DNA of 64,000 nucleotides from contig NC_063259.1 of assembly GCF_019578655.1 (NCBI RefSeq), positions 18,194,489 through 18,258,488 on the forward strand. Reading direction: 5' to 3'. The notes beneath the pieces were generated by a model. It had not been told where the DNA came from, made no database searches, and worked only from the letters and a program-made list of their open reading frames with translations. Positions 21,991-33,910 of this stretch are shown one piece after another. The position numbers were made by a program, and so were the translations under genes. The DNA is from Ricinus communis. Its lineage: Eukaryota > Streptophyta > Magnoliopsida > Malpighiales > Euphorbiaceae. How positions within the stretch are numbered: position 1 is the stretch's first letter; every line of letters begins with the position of its first letter.

Positions 21991-23114
21991 GAGTTGGACA
22001 TTTATTTTGCTTTGTTTATGTTTTTATTTTATTTTTTGATGATTGTACTTAATTAGGATATTTTTGATTTTTTGATTTTGTTTTCTTTTATTTTATATTT
22101 TATGAGTGTATATCATTATAATCTTTACTTTTGCATCTTAGCTTTTTGGTTTATAAATAAATGTGACATGAACTATTATAGATTCTGGACTCCATAGGAA
22201 ATCAATCTAATCAGGGCAATCCCCTTCTTCCTTTTTTTTTTGTTGTGTATGCCGAACACATTAGGGACAATGTGTCAATCAAATATGGGGGAAGGGTTTG
22301 TTTTTGTCTGTTAGTGAGTGTTTTACTTCATAGGCTTATTGAGTTTAATTAATTACTTGTTATGATCTCTTTCTCTGATTTACAGGTTCAAAATAATGAT
22401 TTTGTTGTTTGTTTGCTAAGTTACAACCTAGTTGAATTAGTTTTATTTTGTGAATTGAACTTCGTATCCATGTTAAATTTATTGGCTGACAGTTTTTGCA
22501 TAATTTCATATTTTGAAACTTCAGTTATGTTTATGAGCATGAATACTTTCAACTTTCTCTTGGTTTTGTTTGAAGTAGACACATTTGATACCCTTAAGTG
22601 CATACCTATTCCTTTGTGATTGAAAAAAAGAAAGAAAAAAACTATAATATTAAGAGATTTTTGCTTTATTTTGCTATTCTCAAATCCCTAAAATAATGAA
22701 AAACTTTAAGAAAGCTCGAGGATATGAGTAATTGTGTAAATTTCTAGTTGAGTAATTGGGATTCAACATCACCAATGTTTACACTCACATCAAAAGATTA
22801 AAATGACAATTTTGAACATGTTAAAATCTTTGGAAAAAACATATAAGTAATTGAATTTCATTTGTTTTGTGCTTGGAGTGGAAAAATTTTATTCCTACTT
22901 TTCGAGAGCTTGAGTTGTTTGAAAGAAATGCTCATTCCTATTATTTTTAACATCAAGCTATTGATTTTTGGTATTTTATTTGAGGATCAATACTTAGCTG
23001 ATAATTCTAGGTTGTGGCGATGTGAGTAATTGGCATCTACATTATTTGATATCTATTTATTAGAGAGAGGGTTTTCATTCCTTGTTCTTGATTCTATTAA
23101 GGATAAGAATTGCT
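21991..23114 (+). other. Non-coding 3' region of D1
   Basis: No gene is visible. AAATATGGGGGAAGGG at about 22281-22296, preceded by GGGACAATGTGTC, parallels the upstream polypurine tract of A', E and G. It lies about 830 bp before the LTR-proximal tract. Confidence 0.55.
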
Positions 23115-23130
23115 CAAGTGTGAGGGAGTT
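23115..23130 (+). other. Polypurine tract of D1
   Basis: CAAGTGTGAGGGAGTT directly abuts the LTR start TGATAAG. Confidence 0.8.
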
Positions 23131-24375
23131 TGATAAGTGCTAAAAGCACTTACTATTGTGCCTTATTTTGCATTAATTTACAAGTCCAATTGAGTTTTAT
23201 ATGTTTTTCAGTATACTTTTCATTTCTTTTAGGTAATTTAAAGATAATTCAGTTAAGAAGCAAAAGAAATAAAAAAAGCCTAAGAAACATAGCAAAAATA
23301 GCAAAGAAGGATAAGTTATAGTGATAGCACAAGAGGCATACGAGAAGTCCACACCCATATGTACTCTCCCCATGTGGGTTATATGCACAATAGTCAGAAT
23401 TAACAGCAGACTCACACAGAAAGTCCATACCCCCATGTACTCTTCTGGTGTGGCCGCCATGTCACCCTGTATTTACTATTTAAGGATTTTTATGTTATAT
23501 TTTTAAGAGTTGGACATTTTATATATCTTTTAGAGAGAATAGCTTAGAACATCGTTTATAGAGAGATTTAAAGTTTTTGAACCAGAATTTAAAGGAAGAA
23601 ATACCAACCCTACGGATTGTCTTTAAGGTTTAAAGAATTGAAGTGGAGGATTTTCTAATCTTTTCAACCATTAATAGTTTGAGAATTTCTTTCCTCTTTT
23701 CTTTTCTCTTTATTTCAGTATGTAGAACTAATCTATTACGATTTGGGTGTTGATGAACCCTAATTCTTTTGTATAGATTGAATTATTCTTTATGCAATTG
23801 AATCATTACTTTTGAGTTGTCTTACTTCTATGATTTCTTATTGTATATTTCAATTGATAAGTGGATGTTTAATTGGATATTGTTTCCATAAAATTGTCTA
23901 GAGATAGGTTTTTATAAATTGTTCATTCTTAAAAATAGAGAATTGATTGTGATACTAGAGATAGATCTACAAGATGCTTTGACATGATAATTCCCTAAGC
24001 TTAATGCATGACCTAAGTGAGTTGGCTTGAGAGGAGATTCCTTGCTCTCCTCTTAGAAAATGGGGATTTAATTACTTAAGAAAGGTTTTTACCTAATTTA
24101 GAGACTTAGTCTAACCTAATTTAGAGACTTAGTCTAACTTAATTGTTAATTAATTCATGAAATACATAAATAGATTAGGGGATTCAGTATCTGAATAGAC
24201 TCTTCCCTCATTCAATATTCTCATTTACTTTAATTCTTGTTTTAATTTAGTTAATCTTTAGTTTCAACATTCCACACAATAATTTGGTTGCTAAACATTA
24301 GTCAAGGTTTGAGAATAGTATACACAATTAGTCTATGGTGGAACGGTACACTTTCTCGTGTGTGTAGCACACATT
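23131..24375 (+). repeat. 3' LTR of D1 (type-D)
   Basis: It begins TGATAAGTGCTAAAAGC and ends at about CACACATTA. A 23-bp unit beginning ACCTAATTTAGAGACTTAG is tandemly duplicated at 24091-24136. The 3' boundary is approximate. Confidence 0.75.
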
Positions 24376-25211
24376 AATAACCATCCATCATATGAAATGG
24401 AAGTAAATATTTGATCATTGTATGCAATTAGGAGTAAATAAGATTTGAAAAATTAAGATAATTAGATTGTATTTAAAAATAAAAATTCTCCTTATTTAGA
24501 GTGTGTTTTGGGCCAAAATAAAATTTACGATATAAAGTCAACCTTTGACTAAAACATACTTTACTAATTCTAGTCATATTAGGAAACAAAAATTTAATCT
24601 TAGTTGCAATAATTTATAGAGAATTAAAATTAATTAAATTAGATTAAGTTAATAACAAATTGCCTATGAAATACCGTTAATTCTAATCCTATGTCCTTTT
24701 AGGACAAAAAGTCAAACATTAAACAAAGTCAGACTGATGTCTTAATTAAGACAAACATCCTAGTCAAATTAAAATACTAAGACATAAATTCTAGGTTAAC
24801 ATAAATTCATGAAAATTTAAATTAATCAAATGAAATTTACAAACAAAGAAGTTCTCTTAATTAATTAGGTAATATTCGGCCAAACAATATATTAAGACAA
24901 AAGTCAAACTTTTGTCTTAATCAAGACAACATCGTAGACCAACTAGGATCCTTAAAACAAACATCCTTATTCTAAAGGATTAATAATAGTTATATTAATT
25001 AAAACAAAATTTTAATTAACTTTCTAATCATGTGTCACATGCCAACTACAAGACCAACCTTATCCTTATCTAAAAATCACTACAAACAAGGAAACTTCTT
25101 AGTATTAGAAGATCTAACAAGGCTAATTATTCACATTAATTCTGGAATCAATTTAGTTCATCAAGGTTCATAAAGATCCATTATTAAGAAAGTTAAATTA
25201 TTTTATCAAAC
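24376..25211 (-). other. Non-coding sequence, probably leader of the Copia-type element
   Basis: This is very AT-rich sequence without open frames. It lies on the internal side of the minus-strand PBS at 26984-26996, so it is probably the untranslated internal region of that element. No protein domain was found. Confidence 0.4.
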
Positions 25212-25221
25212 AATTCAAGAT

Positions 25222-26189
25222 GGCCTAATACATATGTAGGCTTCTGTATTTGTCCAAAATAGTCAGGTAGCACCTTAAACTTCATGTTTGACCTATTAGA
25301 CACCTCTACTTAATTAATTGCTCACACATAAACACTTGTAGGGTTTTAGAATCACCTTATACAACTAAATAACAACATGCAGGCACTATTAGTACCACAC
25401 TACCCTACACAATTATATCATATCTACTCAGAATTATGCCAATTGCATTACAATCCAGAAAATGAAAACAAAAACAGCAACAAGTAAGACCATTAGAAGC
25501 TTTGCTTTATTCTTTACACTTTGCATCTCATCTTCACTTCTTCTAACACGTCTCAACAACCCATTGATAACTTGTTTGAATGTTCAGCCACTGGTGGACC
25601 AAACCACATGAAATACCTATAAGCACCGACCCTCTATAATTTAAATAAATAAATTACACATTAAATTAAGTAAATCAACCTACAATTTTAAAATATCAAC
25701 ACAAATGGCAATATACCAAAGTTTATACACCCAAAAAACCTTCGTCTAGGGTTTGAAATTGTCCATGAAGCCTTTAATGTAGCATGTTGCTCATAATGAT
25801 ACATTGGAAACACAACATTTTAGGGCAATTGGTCTACTTTAGACTGCTCCATCATGAGAAGAAGGAAATTTTTCTAAAACAAAAATAGAGAATGTAACTT
25901 AACAAAACCCTAAAAATCAAGAAAAGAATAAGAATGAAGAAGATGATGGTTGGCCCCAAATTGATAGCCACCTTTTTTTTAAATAATGCTATTTTATATC
26001 CGGCTAGCGTCCCAAAAAACAGCTCACTCGCGCGTCAGAGCTGAAAGAAATGCGCCTTGCCAAATCACCCTACAGGTGTTTATGTGTGAGTAATTAGTTA
26101 AGTAGAGGTGTCTAATAGGTCAAACTTGAAGTTTAGGATGCTATCTGACTATTTTGGACAAGTACAGGGGGCTATGGATGTATTACGCC
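25222..26189 (-). mobile_element. Mutator-like (Pack-MULE-like) element with long terminal inverted repeats
   Basis: The ends are inverted copies of about 125 bp. The left arm starts GGCCTAATACATATGTAGGC; the right arm, read on the minus strand, starts GGCGTAATACATCCATAGCC. Both continue with GTCCAAAATAGTCAG and TTTGACCTATTAGACACC. The flanks are an exact 10-bp direct repeat, AATTCAAGAT (25212-25221 and 26190-26199). Long TIRs with a 9-10 bp duplication fit the Mutator superfamily. No transposase is present. It carries a gene relic with a GRF zinc-finger signature. Confidence 0.88.
25434..25855 (-). pseudogene. GRF-type zinc-finger gene relic carried by the MULE
   Basis: The minus strand starts ATGATGGAG at 25855. 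Exon 1 contains ATLKASWTISNPRRRFFGC, very close to the GRF consensus (TSWTxxNPGRRFxxC). A GT donor (GTATAT) follows, then an AT-rich intron. The next exon has YRYFMWFGPPVAEHSNKL, then in another frame a charged stretch (INGLLRRVRRSEDEMQSV) and a hydrophobic helix (LLMVLLVAVFVFIFWIV) ending at TAA 25434. That layout (GRF, coiled coil, membrane helix) is common for plant GRF proteins. One stop lies before the finger. The early zinc ligands have become YHY where CYC would be expected. It is almost certainly non-functional. Confidence 0.7.
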
Positions 26190-26199
26190 AATTCAAGAT

Positions 26200-26983
26200 C
26201 ATTAAGGTTCACATGGCAAACATTAAGAGACAAGGAAACTATGCAAGGAGCATGATAAAGACTTAAATCAACCTTGAAGATTGCTTCAAGAACTCATCAT
26301 GTGCATGATCTACGTCTTATTTTCCTCCTTAAAAGGCTTGCCATTAGATCAAAAATCATACACATGTTGAGTTCATCAAGACAATCTATATTATCCGCAT
26401 AACTCATCAAATCAACACTTGATTTGTATGTTGCGTTCACATATGGTATTCATGAAGATTAAGTCATAAATTTTCAAATATCTAAAGGTACTTTAATTTT
26501 TTCTAAATCATATTCATTTCTATCCAAAATCAAAATAAACCAAAACCTACACATAAATGCACATGCCGAACCATTAGGATGTGTAGTATGAGCATGGTTT
26601 TGCTTTGATCATTAAGAATCAAATTCTAAATTGATTTGGATGAATTTTGAACATCAAATATTCAAGAAAATTTATTATAATAATTACACATGAATTTCAT
26701 TCAATCAATTTGACCACCCAAAATTTAAAAATTGGGTGTTGATAATCACATAAAAATTTGTCTACGCGCATGATCTAAGACTCCCGACACCTAAACCATA
26801 ATCAAAAGAGATTAAAGCATTAGGCTCTGTCCATTGAGGTTCATATGCAATAACAATCACCAGGAAATTTGACTTATAGCTATAGAAACCATCAACATCC
26901 CAAAAACTGCCCAGAAATACCAAATTGCATGCTTTTGATTAATTAATTATTATGCAACCATTATGACTAAATTAATTAAAGGA
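26200..26983 (-). other. Non-coding internal leader next to the Copia-type PBS
   Basis: AT-rich sequence with no open frame of note; it continues the region left of the MULE. I see nothing else in it. Confidence 0.4.
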
Positions 26984-26996
26984 GGCTCTGATACCA
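26984..26996 (-). other. Primer-binding site, tRNA-Met type (Copia-like)
   Basis: The minus strand reads TGGTATCAGAGCC, four bases from the LTR end at 27001. This is the common plant Copia primer site. Confidence 0.88.
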
Positions 26997-27000
26997 ATTT

Positions 27001-27741
27001 TGAGAATTGATACAAAATATAAGAATAGGTGCAACGGAAGCAAAATAAATATTTTAAATTTTCACCAGTGATCGCATTGATATAAAGTAGTCATAACAAA
27101 CAAAACAAGGAAAAGATGGAGATGGATTACAAAGAGAGTTTCGACCAATCCAATGGGAGCTTCTTACTTTGTTGATTCTTGATTCTGTAAGGATGATTGA
27201 TGTAATTTAGAGATACTTAAGTGCCCAGCCACTTTTGGTGATCCACACAAGCTTCTAAGTAAAGATATCTTAAACAACTTTTAAGAGATCGAGAAGAGAT
27301 GTAGGAGATTGAATGCTAATTCCAAGCAAAGAGGATGAATCAATTAATTCTATTCAGTGACTGACTTGAGGATTTTCTTGATAAGAGCATAATATTTTCT
27401 GCCCCATGCATCTCTTTGTATATATATGGCCTTTTAATCGAAGTCCTTAAAGGTTTAAGATTGCTACAAAATCCTAGCTTATATTAAGTTGGACTTTTAT
27501 TTTCCTAATTAGACTTTGATTAATTAAAAACTAATCCATGGATGTTAAAACCATCATGGCTGAATATTATAGGCCCATTAGCTATTAATAAATCAACTGT
27601 TAATTATACCAATTATATATAAGCTTAAGCTCAATGCTTAAAGTTTCATTTTGATCCTCACTTAAAGCCTAATTGTATGTGACCTAGAAGATTTGTAACA
27701 TGTTGGCAATACCTCAACCTTATAAGACATATTTCTTACTA
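27001..27741 (-). repeat. Copia-type LTR, copy 1 (truncated)
   Basis: It begins TGAGAATTGATAC on the plus strand (ends ...TTCTCA on the minus). Its sequence parallels 27742-28304 plus 36304-36420, for example AGGTGCAACGGAAG versus AGGTGCAACAAAAG and TATAGGCCCATTA in both. The high end stops where copy 2 begins. Confidence 0.75.
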
Positions 27742-28304
27742 TTAGGAATTGATATTAAAATACAAGGAAAGGTGCAACAAAAGTAATTTAAATTTTTTTC
27801 TAATTCCTATTAAGGATCTCATTCATTGATATAGTTATAATACATAAAATAAGCAAAAGATGGAGAAGGCTTATAAAGGGATTTGTTGGCCAATTAAAGG
27901 AGTGCTTCTTGTTTGTTGATTCTTGATTGATTAAGGATGATTGATGCACTTTAAAGCTACTGAAGTGACCAGCCTCTTTTGGTAATCCACGTAAGATTCT
28001 AAGAAAAAATCTCACCAAACCACTTTTAGAAGATTGAGAAGAGATGTAGGAGATTGAATGCTAGTTCCAAGTAAGGGGCATGAATCAATTAACCTCATTG
28101 ATTGATTCACCTAAGGTATACTTCTCAAGAAAATGTTTTTCTCTCTTAGATGTGCAACTAACCTTATTGCCCCATATGCATCTCTTTCTATATATATGGC
28201 CTTTAATTAACATTCTTATAGGTTTAGGATTTCTACAAAACTTTAACTTACTTTAAGTTTGGCTTTTTTTATTTAAATAGAATTGAATTAATATAAGAAC
28301 TAAT
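27742..28304 (-). repeat. Copia-type LTR, copy 2, first part
   Basis: It directly abuts copy 1 and is interrupted by element E at its CTAAT target (28300-28304). It resumes at 36304. Confidence 0.8.
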
Positions 28305-29645
28305 TGATGTGCATAAAATACATACATCTAAATGGGGTTTTTAAGATTGATTTTATGTATATTTGGATGTGAATTGGTCCCAACACTCACCCTATGTGTC
28401 TGTTTGTGTGCATTAGGTCCAAAAGAAGTCAAAGTATGATAAAGGGAAGAATTGGAGCATAATTGGACGTCAAAGCTGCCGAAACAAGCTAAGTATGCCC
28501 ATGAGGAAGGTTAACACGGCCGTGTTGGATTCAACACTAGCCGTGTTCCCAACACAGCCACCAACACGGTCGTGTTGGATGCAACAAACATCAAAGAAAA
28601 AAAAAGGTTTTTAGGGAGCACGGGCATCAACACCATAACGTGTTGGGAATACGGGCATCAACACGGCCATGTTCCTGGCAGTTAGTCAAATTCATTTAAA
28701 AAGAAAGAAAAAAGATAAAGGGAGGCAGCTAGGGTTAGAACGCCCAAAACTCATCTTTTTCTCTGTCTAAGGGTTTTCTGAGTTGAAACTAAGAGAAAAG
28801 GAGACTTGAATCAAGGTTTCACTTGGATTCTCTTTGAAGATCAAAGATTGTCGAGGATTATCGATTGGTTTCAATCCGAGTAAGAGGAACAAGAATCGAT
28901 CCAAAATTGGGCATGAGGAATTGGAGCTATTTACTCTCATCCAAGGGTGTATTCGGGTTCCTCTACCTTTACTCTTTTCTTGTAATTGAATTCTTGTTGG
29001 TTGTGATTATGAACATGATTAGCTAAACTTATTAACCCATTGGGGTTCTTTATCTAGGGATTTTTGTACTTCAATTTTGAATTGAATGTATTGATTGTCA
29101 ATATTGGTTTGCAATAGAAGTATTTATTGATTTGTTCTTCATATCTTGTTGAATGATTTTTCAAATTTGAATGATCTTGAGAAAGACGTTTAGGTTTGGA
29201 TTGTCCTTTGCAACCTAGAATTGAATTCGCCTGGAGATAGGATGTTCGTTCTACCAGATTGAGAATTAACAACTCTCAATAGTGTTAAATGGTACATAAT
29301 GCTAATTTGGGTAATTAGAGTTAGGAAGAGATTTCAACCTAATTAATCTAAGTTAAGATGTTAGTGTCCTTGAGAAAGGCATTAATTATGTAGAGATTTT
29401 CCCACGAAATTGGATTCAATCAATTAATTCCACCCTTAGTTTCCATTCCTTAGAGACAAGAATTCCCAAAGGGTTATTCCTTTACTTGAATTAATCATTC
29501 CCTAGTATACGTAGTTCGACAACAATTAGAGTAGCTATTAGTTAATTTAGGAATTATTCATTAACACCATTTATTTTCTGTGATTAGATAATAGAGAAGA
29601 TTGAGTAGATTTGGGTCATAGTCTTGCTTGACTTAGCACACATCA
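28305..29645 (+). repeat. 5' LTR of element E (1341 bp)
   Basis: It begins TGATGTGCATAAAATAC and ends TAGCACACATCA. Compared with the 3' LTR it lacks about 75 bp near 29616, between two TT(A/G)GGT-like words, which suggests a short-repeat deletion. Confidence 0.93.
28515..28680 (+). promoter_or_regulatory. Palindrome block of element E LTR
   Basis: AACACGGCCGTGTT at about 28515 is a perfect 14-base palindrome. Related imperfect copies run to 28680. Confidence 0.5.
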
Positions 29646-29651
29646 AGTTTT

Positions 29652-29669
29652 TGGCGCCGTTGCCGGGGA
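29652..29669 (+). other. Primer-binding site of element E
   Basis: TGGCGCCGTTGCCGGGGA is a full-length tRNA-Asp-type site, six bases after the LTR. Confidence 0.95.
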
Positions 29670-29812
29670 ACGGTTTTCTGTGAACTAAATTGAAATTTTA
29701 ATATTTGTTAGTCTAATCATTTCTCTTTTTGTTCATAATTTGTTTTCTGTGTATAGTTTTGTTCTTATCCTCTTTGTTGGTGTTGTTGTTCTTTATTGTG
29801 CTCAGGTAGTTT

Positions 29813-31564
29813 ATGACCAAGAGCTCTAATCCTAGTCTTACAGAGCCTTTATTTGAACCCGAGCGCTCTCTTAGATTGCTGAGGAGGCATATGTAGGCAG
29901 TAGAGGAGGAGATTGAAGCAGAGATTCCTGTTCGTGAAACTAGTGAGATGGAGAACCACAATGCAAATGGAGGTAATGATGAAAGGACCATGTACGAGTT
30001 TGCTAGGCCCTCTCTAGCAGGGACGCAAACTAGGATAGTGAGGCCTCCCGTGGCGGCCAATAATTTTGAAATAAAGCCGAATGTAATCTAGCAATTTAGA
30101 GGGTTGGCGAGCGAAGATCCGAACGATCATATCGCAAACTTTTTGGAAATATGTGATACCTTTAAGATTAATGGAACAACTGATGATGCCATACGGTTGA
30201 GGCTATTTCCTTTTTCCTTGAGGGATAGAGCGAAAAGATGGCTGCAGTCCTTGCCACCAAAAACGATCACTACCTGGACTTCTTTGGCTGAAAAGTTCTT
30301 GAATAAGTATTTTCCTCCTGCTAAGACTGCTCAAATGCGAAATAACATATCTTCTTTTGTGCAGGGTGAAGGAGAATCGATGTACGAAGCCTAGGGTTGC
30401 TTTAAGGACTTGTTAAGGTGTTGCCCACACCATGGTCTTCCTCTCTGGATGGAAGTGCAGACATTCTATAGTGGCATGAATACAACCACTAGACAAATGG
30501 TAGATGCAGCTGCAGGGGGAGCTATCAATAGCAAAACACCTGAGCAAGCCTAGGATTTGATAGAAGAGATAGCCACCAACACTTATCAGTGGCAAACTCC
30601 ACGGGCTAGAGGTCCAAAGCCTGTTGTATATTAGGCTGAGGCAGATCCTACAGCAGCCTTGGCGGCACAAGTAGAGCTACTTTCCAAAAAGATAGAACAA
30701 CTTCAGATGTCGATCCAAGCAGCTCAGCCCGGATGTGAATTCTGTGGTGGACCGCATTACAGTGCCAATTGTAAAGCGGGAGGTATGTTTGCATCTTCTA
30801 TACCTACTAATGTTTCTAACGTTGAGCATGTTGATTCTGCAGGTAGGCAGTAGAATGATCCTTACAGCAATACATACAACCTAGGGTGGAGGAATCATCC
30901 TAATTTTGGATGGAGGAATTCCAATAACCAAGGTCCACTAAGATATCAGAGGTTGCATCCGCAACAACCTATGCATTCTGTTCCCCATCAACCAGGAGGT
31001 AGTCAATAGAAGAAACCTAATTTGGAAGAGTTGACGACGAAGTTCATTGCAACTTCAGAGAACAGATTTCAACAAACGGACACTGCCATTCGAAATCAAC
31101 AAGCTTCAATTCAGAACTTAGAAACTCAAATTGGGCAGTTGTCTAGGATGATGGCTGAGAGGCAGCCAGGCACGCTTCCAAGTAACACAGAGTCTAATCC
31201 AAGGGAGCATGCCAAAGCAATTACTTTGAGATCAGGTAAGGAACTTCCTAGTCCATCTAAGCCTTTCACTAATGATGATTCTGATGTGCAGCTGGATGAG
31301 TTGAAAAAGAAAGACAAGCCTGAGGAGAAAGAAAAGGGAGCAGTTGAAGAGAAGGAGGATTTGAAGAAGATACCCTTGAGGCCATACCAACCTCCTATTT
31401 CATATCCTGCAAAACTCAAGCAGGATAAAGTTGATCAGCAATTCGGTAAATTTTTAGATCTTTTTAAACAATTGCGGATTAACTTGCCTTTTGTTGAAGC
31501 TATTTCGCAGATGCCAAAGTATGCGAAGTTTTTAAAAGAAATTCTAAGCAATAAGAGGAGTTAG
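29813..31564 (+). pseudogene. Gag of element E
   Basis: The start MTKSSNPSLTEP at 29813 matches B and C. Capsid: [16 protein letters not shown] and LAEKFLNKYFPPAKTAQMR (about 30130-30340). The knuckle CEFCGGPHYSANC (about 30735-30775) is intact. Then come YQ-rich and coiled-coil-like stretches and PSNTESNPREHAKAITLRSG (about 31170-31235). Seven TAG stops (29894, 30089, 30392, 30551, 30632, 30851, 31007) fall at Gln or Trp positions in the related copies. The frame is lost by about one base near 31560 (SNKR | LEDLG). It would form the particle shell if repaired by nature; as seen it is broken. Confidence 0.9.
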
Positions 31565-32346
31565 AGGATTTGGGATTGGTGACCTTGAATGCAGAATGCT
31601 TAGCAGTGTTTCAGAGCAAGATTCCAGTCAAACGACGCGATCCAGGGAGTTTTACTATACCTTGTTTGATTGGGGATAAATTGAAATTGCTAGTATTAGC
31701 TGATTTGGGAGCTAGCATCAATTTGATGCCTAGTTCATTCTTTGAGGAGTTAGGACTAAGCACTTCTAAGCTAACTCCTACCATGATGAGTATACAACTA
31801 GCAGACAAAACTGTTAAGTACCCAAAAGGGATTATAGAGGATATGCTAGTTAAAGTTAACAAATTTATATTTCCTGTGGATTTTGTTGTCATGGATATGA
31901 ATGGTGAGAGTGATGTCCCATTGATCTTATGTAGACCATTTTTAGCTACATCTAAAGCTTTGATAGATGTTAGTAGCGGAAAGCTGGAACTTAGGGTAGA
32001 TGATGAGAGCAATACATTTGATTTGACTAAATCCTTGAGATACCCATATGAGCATGATGGTACTGTCTGTTTGATTGATTTTATCAATGATGTTGTGGAA
32101 TCTCAATTACAGGAAATAATGATTGATGATCCTTTGCAAGTGGCAATGCAAGAAAATAAGGATAATTTATCCAATGAACAAGTGTTGGAGCAGCTAGAGC
32201 ACTTATTAGCTGCTGATGTTAATGATGAAAAGACTGATGGTTTTGTTGATCTTGACAGGTCAGGAGTAAAGAAGCTAAAGCCTTCTTTAGAGGAGCCGCC
32301 CGTTCTTGAGTTGAAAGAGTTGCCAGCACACTTAATGTATGCCTAA
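31565..32346 (+). pseudogene. Protease and pre-RT linker of element E
   Basis: The frame is open for 258 codons, from 31570 to the TAA at 32344. The catalytic LADLGASINLMPSSFFEELG lies at about 31696-31755, and PLILCRPFLATSKA at about 31920-31965, where the usual Gly is Cys. An acidic linker (NEQVLEQLEHLLA) and ELKELPAHLMYA precede the stop. The same linker survives in the chimeric ORFs of A', F and G. Confidence 0.9.
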
Positions 32347-33509
32347 CTAGATGAAGCAAAGCAATTACCGGTTATTATTTCCGCTCATCTCACACTTGAG
32401 GAGAAGGAGATGGTGCTATGTATTTTGAGAAGGTATGCAAAGGCATTTGCGTATAAGATGGCTGATATACTAGGAATAAACCCGAGTTACTACCTTTATA
32501 AGATTTTGATGGAGGATGAGTTCAAACCAGTGGTGCAGTCACAAAGGCGGTTGAACCCTCATATGAAAGAGGTGGTTAAAAAGGAGGTAATTAAACTTCT
32601 TGATGCAGGTTTAATTTACCCTATTTCTGACAGTGCTTGGGTAAGTCCTGTGTAGGTGGTTCCCAAGAAAAGGGGCATGACGGTGGTGAAAAGCGAAAAG
32701 GAGGAGTTGATCCCTATGCGAACGGTAACAGGCTTTCGGATTTGCATAGACTACTGATGCTTGAATGACGCAACCCGAAAGGACCACTTTCCCCTTCTTT
32801 TATCGATCAAATGCTTGAGAGGCTTTCAGGCTGTAAGTATTATTGTTTCCTTGACGATTTTTCTAGTTATTTTCAGATTCCCATAGCACCAGAAGACCAA
32901 GAGAAGACGACATTCACTTGTGTAATGCGGATGCTGTTTGGCTTGTGTAATGCGCCTGCGACCTTTCAGCGGTGTATGATGGCCATTTTCCATGACATGA
33001 TAGAGGAGTTGATGGAGATCTTCATGGATGACTTCTCTGTATTCGGTAACTCTTTTTCCCATTGTTTACAAAATTTGGAAAGGATGTTAGCTAGGTGTAT
33101 TGAAGCTAACCTTGTGTTGAATTGGGAAAAATGTCATTTTATGGTCCAAGAGGGTATAGTCTTAGGACATAAAGTGTTACATGTAGGGTTGGAAGTAGAT
33201 AAAGCTAAAGTAGAAGTTATAAGTAAACTACCTCCCCCTACTTTGGTTAGGGCTGTTAGAAGTTTCTTAGGGCATGCAGGGTTCTATAGAAGGTTCATTA
33301 AGGACTTTTCTAAGATTGCTAGGCCTTTAACTCAAGTGCTAGTAAAAGATATACCTTTTGAATTTGATGATGATTGTTTAAGAGCTTTTGAGTTATTAAA
33401 GGAAGAACTAACCATGGCTCCCATCATGGTTTCTCCTGATTGGGAGCTGCCCTTTGAGCTTATGTGCGATGATAGTGATTTTGCAGTTGGAGCTATTTTA
33501 GGCCAGTGA
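32347..33509 (+). pseudogene. Reverse transcriptase of element E
   Basis: Landmarks in order: RRLNPHMKEVVKKEVIKLL, WVSPV then a TAG (32653) in place of Gln, FRICIDY then a TGA (32755) in place of Arg, a frameshift near 32795, CFLDDFSSYFQIPIAPEDQ, MLFGLCNAPATFQRC, the catalytic FMDD at about 33021-33032, and LGHKVLHVGLEVDKAKV. RNase H-side sequence begins at [16 protein letters not shown]. Catalytic aspartates are kept although the frame is broken. It ends at TGA 33507. Confidence 0.92.
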
Positions 33510-33910
33510 AGGAGAAAAAATTCCAGCCTATTTATTACGCTAGCAAGACGCTTACGGATGCCCAAGAACACTATACAACCACAGAGAAGGAGCTCCTAGC
33601 TGTCGTGTTCGCTTTTGACAAATTCCGTTCCTACCTTGTGCTATCAAAGACAATTGTTTACACGGATCATTTTGCTTTAAGGTATTTATTTTCAAAGCAT
33701 GATTCTAAGCCAAGATTGATTCGTTGGGTTCTTCTGTTACAGGAATTTGACTTGGAAATTAAGGACAAACAAGGAGCTGAAAATCTTGCAGTAAACCATT
33801 TTTCTCGATTAGAGAACCCACATTTGGAGGAGCTTAATGAGAAAGAGATCGATGACTTCTTTCTGGATGAGCACCTATGCTCAATGCAGGTGGCAAATGC
33901 TATTCCTTAG
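33510..33910 (+). pseudogene. RNase H of element E
   Basis: The frame is open to TAG 33908: [29 protein letters not shown], then [13 protein letters not shown] and [11 protein letters not shown]. The aspartate of YTDH and the acidic Glu of the TEKELLA motif are kept; the usual DALSR is NHFSR here. It degrades the RNA strand during reverse transcription. Confidence 0.88.

Larger units (their letters stand above)
19910..24375 (+). mobile_element. Element D1: type-D Athila-like element, 3' half only
   Basis: It comprises a spacer, an env-like pseudogene, a non-coding 3' region, a polypurine tract and one LTR. Gag and pol are missing. The LTR start (TGATAAGTGCTAAAAGCAC) matches that of D2 at 38154. 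Confidence 0.75.

Noticed and set aside
24376..27000. Host gene space in the only stretch without clear LTR coding
   Set aside because: Apart from the Mutator-like element I found no open frame or splice-consistent gene. A Copia-type PBS at its upper end makes it more likely an untranslated retroelement interior.
31611..32087. 158-codon minus-strand frame
   Set aside because: It is the shadow of the element E protease, which is on the plus strand with clear motifs.
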